Assembly: GCF_030530635.1 (NCBI RefSeq)
Contig: NZ_JAUMUL010000087.1
Span: 1-9,100 of the forward strand
DNA length: 9,100 bases
From: Actinomyces sp.
GTDB taxonomy: Bacteria > Actinomycetota > Actinomycetes > Actinomycetales > Actinomycetaceae
Reading direction: 5' to 3'
A program made the translations under genes and the position numbers. Shown one piece after another: positions 5,972 through 9,100 of the stretch. The notes under the pieces were generated by a model. It saw only the letters and a program-made list of their open reading frames with translations, did not search any database and had not been told where the DNA came from. Positions within the stretch are counted from its first letter, which is position 1, and each line of letters opens with the position of its first letter.

Positions 5972-6990
5972 GTACCATCCGGCGGCTTCAAGAGCGCAGT
6001 GCGCCTGCGCGCAGCTTCACTAACACCACAGCCCGCACCCGCGGGCCCCTGGTCAGCCCGGGGCTCGCGGTCGGGCTGGTGGTGGTCGTGGCCCTGCTGG
6101 GCCTGAGCCTGGCCACCGGCCAGTACGCGATCCTGTCCCACGCCGACGGCTGGGAGTTGTTCCGCAACGTTCGCGTCCCGCGCACCCTGGCGCTCGTGCT
6201 GGCCGGGGCCGCCATGAGCATGTCCGGCCTGGTCATGCAGCTGATCACCCAGAACCGCTTCGTGGAGCCGACCACCACCGGCACCACCGAATGGGCGGGC
6301 CTGGGCCTGCTGACCGTGATGGTGCTCTTCCCGCGTGCCAGTGTTCTGGGGCGCATGGCCGGCGCCGTGACGGCCGCCTTCCTGGGAACCATGGTGTTCT
6401 TCCTGCTGTTGCGCCGGATCTCCCTGCGCTCCTCTCTGCTGGTGCCGATCATCGGCATGATGCTCGGCGCGGTGGTCAGCGCGGTGTCCACCTTCTTCGC
6501 CCTACAGACCGACATGCTGCAGTCCCTGGGCGTGTGGTTCCAGGGCAGCTTCACCTCGGTGTACCGGGGCCAGTACGAGGTCTTGTGGATCGTGGTGGCG
6601 GTGGTGGCCGCGATCTTCTACTACGCCGATCACCTCACCGCCGTCGGGCTGGGGCAGGACGTGGCCACCAACATCGGCGTGGATTACCGTCGCACCGTGC
6701 TGATCGGCACCGGTCTGGTGGCCGTGGCCACCGGAACCGTCACGGTGGTGGTCGGCTCGCTGCCCTTCCTGGGGCTGATTGTCCCCAACCTGGTATCCAT
6801 GCGCCGCGGGGACGACCTGCGCTCCAACCTGCCCTGGGTGTGCCTGGTGGGCATAGGACTAATCACCGTATGCGACCTGCTGGCCCGCACCATCATCGCC
6901 CCCTTCGAGATTCCGGTGGCTGTGGTTCTGGGTCTGGTGGGCGCCGCGGTATTCATCGCCCTGATCATCCGCCAGACCAGGAGAGGCTGA
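5968..6990 (+). CDS. Iron-siderophore ABC permease, FecCD family, CeuB/YclN type
   Basis: One of the two membrane subunits that form the siderophore channel. From CTG 5968 it has 340 residues, normal for FecCD permeases. It has a basic, polar N-terminus (STIRRLQERS), then about nine or ten hydrophobic helices. QNRFVEPTTTGTTEWAGLG (about 95-113) is the family signature as seen in CeuB/YclN. GLGQDVATNIGVDYRRT is the cytoplasmic loop that contacts the ATPase, and PFLGLIVPNLV is another conserved stretch. The first GTG in frame (6079, residue 38) would cut into the first helix (LAVGLVVVVALLGLSLATG) and leave only 303 residues, so I prefer CTG with coupling to the preceding gene through the CTGA overlap. 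The next gene starts 2 bases after the stop. A conventional start lost to a sequencing error is the main alternative for the odd start. Confidence 0.88.
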   Translation: MSTIRRLQERSAPARSFTNTTARTRGPLVSPGLAVGLVVVVALLGLSLATGQYAILSHADGWELFRNVRVPRTLALVLAGAAMSMSGLVMQLITQNRFVEPTTTGTTEWAGLGLLTVMVLFPRASVLGRMAGAVTAAFLGTMVFFLLLRRISLRSSLLVPIIGMMLGAVVSAVSTFFALQTDMLQSLGVWFQGSFTSVYRGQYEVLWIVVAVVAAIFYYADHLTAVGLGQDVATNIGVDYRRTVLIGTGLVAVATGTVTVVVGSLPFLGLIVPNLVSMRRGDDLRSNLPWVCLVGIGLITVCDLLARTIIAPFEIPVAVVLGLVGAAVFIALIIRQTRRG

Positions 6991-6992
6991 GC

Positions 6993-8075
6993 ATGAGTTC
7001 CCCAGTGGCCGTAGCCACCGCGCCCAATCCCGGCAGCCTCAGCGCCGACCCGACACCGTCCGGCCAACCCGCCCCCCGCCGCTCCGGCGCCTTCGCCACC
7101 CCCGCGGCCCGCCGTCGCTGGTGGCTGACCTACCTGGCGGTCACCGGCCTGGCCGTCTGCTTCACCGTCGGCCTGCTGCTGTGGAAGAACCCGATGCCAC
7201 CCGGTACCCCCGGCTTCTGGCTGATCGCCAACAGACGCCTGGACGCCATCATTGCCATGATCGTGGTGGCGGTGTGCCAGGCCATGGCCACCGTCGCCTT
7301 CCAGACAGCCACCGGCAACCGCATCATCACGCCGTCGATCATGGGCTTCGAATCCCTGTACCGGGCCATCCAGACCGCCACCATCTTCTTCTTCGGCGCC
7401 ACCGGCCTGATCGCCACCCGCACCGCCCCCATGTTCACGCTCCAACTGCTGCTCATGGTGGGACTGTCCCTGCTGCTGTACACCTGGCTGCTTACCGGCG
7501 GGTCCCAGCACCTGTTCTCGATGCTGCTGATCGGCATCGTCATCGGCTCGGGCTTGGGCAGCCTGACCGCCTTCATGCAGCGTCTGCTCACCCCCAGCGA
7601 CTTCGATCTGTTGTCCGCCCGGCTGTTCGGATCCATCGCCAACGCCGACCCCGACTACTACCCGATCGCCATCCCCCTGGCGGTGGCTGCGAGCGCCGCC
7701 CTGCTGGCATGCTCGCGTCGACTCAATGTGCTCGCCCTGGGGCGGGACGCCGCCACCACTCTGGGGCTCAATCACACGCGCGCCACCATCGGCGTACTGG
7801 TGGCGGTCTCGGTGCTCATGGCCACCTCCACGGCGCTGGTTGGCCCCATGACCTTCCTCGGATTCCTGGTGGCGATCCTGTCCTACCAGTTGTCCGGCAC
7901 CTACGACCACCGCTACTTGTTTCCGATGGCCGTCAGCCTGGGGCTACTGGTGCTCACCGGCGCCTACTTCATCATGCGGCATGTCTTTTATGCCCAGGGC
8001 GTCGTCTCTATCATCATCGAGCTGGTGGGCGGCTCGGTGTTCCTGGTCGTCGTGCTCAGAAAGGGACGCCTGTGA
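6993..8075 (+). CDS. Iron-siderophore ABC permease, FecCD family, CeuC/YclO type
   Basis: The second channel subunit, 360 residues. About 42 N-terminal residues are Pro/Ala/Ser-rich and hydrophilic, longer than usual, ending in the basic RRRWW before the first helix (YLAVTGLAVCFTVGLLLW). The motif NRIITPSIMGFESLY (109-123) is characteristic of the CeuC/YclO branch and differs from the partner's NRFVEPTT. The loop LGRDAATTLGLNHTR is the ATPase-contact region, and VGPMTFLGFLVAILSYQLSG is the conserved late segment. ATG 6993 has AGGAGAGG (6979-6986) six bases upstream, the best ribosome site in the operon. Its stop overlaps the start of the ATPase gene as GTGA. It should pair with the preceding permease as a heterodimer. 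Confidence 0.93.
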   Translation: MSSPVAVATAPNPGSLSADPTPSGQPAPRRSGAFATPAARRRWWLTYLAVTGLAVCFTVGLLLWKNPMPPGTPGFWLIANRRLDAIIAMIVVAVCQAMATVAFQTATGNRIITPSIMGFESLYRAIQTATIFFFGATGLIATRTAPMFTLQLLLMVGLSLLLYTWLLTGGSQHLFSMLLIGIVIGSGLGSLTAFMQRLLTPSDFDLLSARLFGSIANADPDYYPIAIPLAVAASAALLACSRRLNVLALGRDAATTLGLNHTRATIGVLVAVSVLMATSTALVGPMTFLGFLVAILSYQLSGTYDHRYLFPMAVSLGLLVLTGAYFIMRHVFYAQGVVSIIIELVGGSVFLVVVLRKGRL

Positions 8076-8824
8076 TCGAGCTGGAACGGGTACGCAAGGT
8101 CTACAACTCCGAGGTTGCCATCGGGCCGGTCACCCTGGACCTGCCCGCCGGTGGCATTACCGCCTTCATCGGTCCTAACGGCGCCGGCAAGTCCACCCTG
8201 CTGACCATGGTGGGGCGCCTACTGGGGATCGATGAGGGGGCGGTGCGCGTGGCCGGGCTGGATGTGTCCAGCACGAAGTCGGCGGATCTGGCCCGGGTGC
8301 TGTCCATCCTGCGGCAGGAGAACCACTTCATCACCCGGCTCACCGTGCGCCAACTAGTGGGCTTCGGCCGCTTCCCCTACTCGCGCGGGCGGCTGACCGC
8401 CGACGACGAGCGCATCATCTCCCGCTACGTCGACTTCTTCGGCCTGGGTGAGCTGGAGGAGCGGCACCTTGACGAGCTGTCCGGCGGGCAGCGGCAGCGC
8501 GCCTATGTGGCCATGGTGCTGTGTCAGGAGACCGACTACGTGCTGCTGGACGAACCCCTTAACAACCTGGACATCGCCCACAGTGTGGAAATGATGAATC
8601 ATTTGGAGCGCGCCGCGAAGGAGTTCGGGCGCACCGTGCTGATCGTCCTGCACGACATCAACTTCGCCGCCCGCTACGCCGACCGCATCTGTGCCCTGAA
8701 GGATGGGAGCGTGTTCCGCTTCGGATCGCCGGAGGAGATCATGTGCGAAGACCTCCTCACCGCCGTGTTCGGCACCCCCATCCAGGTGATCGAGGGCCCA
8801 TCGGGGCCGTTGGCCTGCTATTGA
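8072..8824 (+). CDS. Iron-siderophore ABC transporter ATPase, CeuD/YclP type
   Basis: The cytoplasmic ATPase that powers the importer, 250 residues. Walker A is GPNGAGKS (34-41), the Q-loop glutamine is Q82 in LRQEN, the signature is LSGGQRQR (136-143), Walker B is YVLLDEP (156-162) and the switch histidine is H194 in VLHDIN. FGRFPYSRGRLT (98-109), LDEPLNNLDIAHSVEMM and HDINFAARYADRICALKDG are close to YclP as I remember it, supporting the petrobactin/enterobactin-type subfamily over the FhuC or BtuD branches. GTG 8072-8074 overlaps the TGA of the previous gene, with AAGGGA (8061-8066) five bases away. It ends the operon. No T-rich terminator follows. Confidence 0.95.
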   Translation: MIELERVRKVYNSEVAIGPVTLDLPAGGITAFIGPNGAGKSTLLTMVGRLLGIDEGAVRVAGLDVSSTKSADLARVLSILRQENHFITRLTVRQLVGFGRFPYSRGRLTADDERIISRYVDFFGLGELEERHLDELSGGQRQRAYVAMVLCQETDYVLLDEPLNNLDIAHSVEMMNHLERAAKEFGRTVLIVLHDINFAARYADRICALKDGSVFRFGSPEEIMCEDLLTAVFGTPIQVIEGPSGPLACY

Positions 8825-8848
8825 GGGTGCGTGTGGTGTCGTGTCGGC

Positions 8849-8876
8849 TTGGACACAGGCTACCTTCAGGTAATAG
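8849..8876 (+). promoter_or_regulatory. Promoter-like sequence with internal inverted repeat
   Basis: TTGGAC (8849-8854) and TAATAG (8871-8876) are separated by 16 bases and resemble -35 and -10 boxes. Between them and overlapping the -10, TACCT-TC-AGGTA (8861-8872) is a perfect inverted repeat that could bind a dimeric regulator. It points right and stops six bases before the inferred insertion-element end, so it may have served a gene now separated from it. GTGTC...GACAC (8841-8856) is a small stem just upstream. Confidence 0.35.
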
Positions 8877-8882
8877 TGAACG

Positions 8883-9100
8883 GGCTCTTCCGATTTGAGG
8901 GTGTGGTGATGAGGGTCGGGGCTGTGGTGGGGTGGTCGTGGAAAGCACACCAAGATTGTGGAGCATCGCCGGGGGTCGTACAACGCGACTCGGGATGGCG
9001 AGGCCGGGCGGTAGGGCGGACGCCCCAACCGGGCGTGGGGGGGCCCACCCGGCGGGGGAGGTGGGGGGCCCACCCCCTGGGGGGCGGTGGTCAGGCGGGG
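8883..9100. mobile_element. End of an ISL3-family-like insertion sequence (partial)
   Basis: GGCTCTTCCGATTTGAGGGT starting at 8883 closely resembles, from memory, the terminal inverted repeat of ISL3-family elements of corynebacteria (IS31831/IS1207 type, beginning GGCTCTTCCG). The 8 bases before it, AGTGAACG (8875-8882), would be one copy of the 8-bp target duplication usual for the family. No transposase is recognisable in the remaining 218 bases. A plus-strand frame from ATG 8909 stays open to the edge, but its translation does not look like a transposase. Orientation is undecided. The other end lies outside the window. Confidence 0.5.
9035..9075. repeat. Two copies of a G-rich near-palindrome
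   Basis: GTGGGGGGGCCCACCC (9035-9050) and GTGGGGGGCCCACCC (9061-9075) differ by one G and lie 10 bases apart. Each contains a GTGGG...CCCAC inverted pair. ACGCCC...GGGCGT (9020-9036) forms a 6-bp stem just before them, and further G runs follow to 9084. The stretch lies inside the inferred insertion element and has no sensible coding content. Confidence 0.5.

Noticed and set aside
6291..6992. Frame upstream of the second permease, which could suggest a longer 594-residue protein
   Set aside because: The added part overlaps the first permease gene in another frame and is Arg/Gly/His-rich. ATG 6993 has a strong ribosome site.
6684..7910. Long minus-strand open frame of 408 codons opposite the two permeases
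   Set aside because: Its translation is a Gly/Gln/His-rich string with no recognisable fold, while the plus strand encodes complete FecCD permeases here.
7121..8071. Frame upstream of the ATPase GTG suggesting a 567-residue fusion
   Set aside because: The upstream part is an out-of-frame reading of the second permease. The ABC domain begins normally at GTG 8072.
8354..9073. Minus-strand frame of 239 codons at the right edge
   Set aside because: It runs opposite the ATPase gene, and its first part is a Pro-rich reading of the G-rich repeats with no transposase motifs.
1..9100. CRISPR array, tRNA, rRNA or defence genes
   Set aside because: I saw no regularly spaced repeats, no tRNA-like cloverleaf and no rRNA sequence, and every sizeable coding frame is explained by repair or iron-uptake genes.

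Overview
The window is high-GC DNA. Its coding frames put G or C at nearly every third codon position, and the radA-disA pair is typical of Actinobacteria. I infer a member of the Actinomycetaceae (Actinomyces-like), but there is no rRNA or other taxonomic marker here, so the genus is a guess.

Left part (1-2980). The last 38 codons of an unrecognised plus-strand gene end at 119 and converge on disA (248-1318, minus). DisA is a full-length c-di-AMP synthase with DGA and RHR motifs and a helix-hairpin-helix domain. Upstream of it on the same strand is radA (1499-2920), with a zinc finger, Walker A, KNRYG motif and Lon-like domain. The 180-base gap between them holds several small perfect inverted repeats. 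These two genes link DNA recombination and repair to c-di-AMP signalling.

Middle (2981-3438). This divergent region contains what looks like a small, possibly frame-disrupted gene for a Gly/Tyr/Gln/Pro-rich protein ending just before radA, and a perfect 8-bp hairpin.

Right part (3439-8824, plus). This is an iron-siderophore uptake locus. The first gene encodes a Tat-type lipoprotein of the FepB/FecB binding-protein class. After a 193-base gap with a good DtxR/IdeR-type iron box (4833-4851) comes a tightly packed four-gene operon: a CeuE/YclQ-type binding lipoprotein, a CeuB/YclN-type permease, a CeuC/YclO-type permease and a CeuD/YclP-type ATPase. The operon genes are joined by a CTGA overlap, a 2-base gap and a GTGA overlap. 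The first permease has no ATG, GTG or TTG that keeps its first membrane helix intact. A CTG overlapping the stop of the previous gene gives a normal-length protein. The four proteins form a complete importer for, most likely, ferric catecholate-type siderophores, repressed when iron is plentiful. The first lipoprotein probably presents a second ligand to the same or another permease.

Right edge (8825-9100). A promoter-like sequence with an internal inverted repeat lies directly against a sequence that resembles the terminal inverted repeat of ISL3-family insertion sequences (from 8883). The element runs off the window, and its visible end contains very G-rich repeats. I found no clearly new defence or mobile system. 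The most useful leads are the CTG start, the paired binding proteins with a CCEHH cluster in one of them, the iron box, and the insertion element next to the operon.
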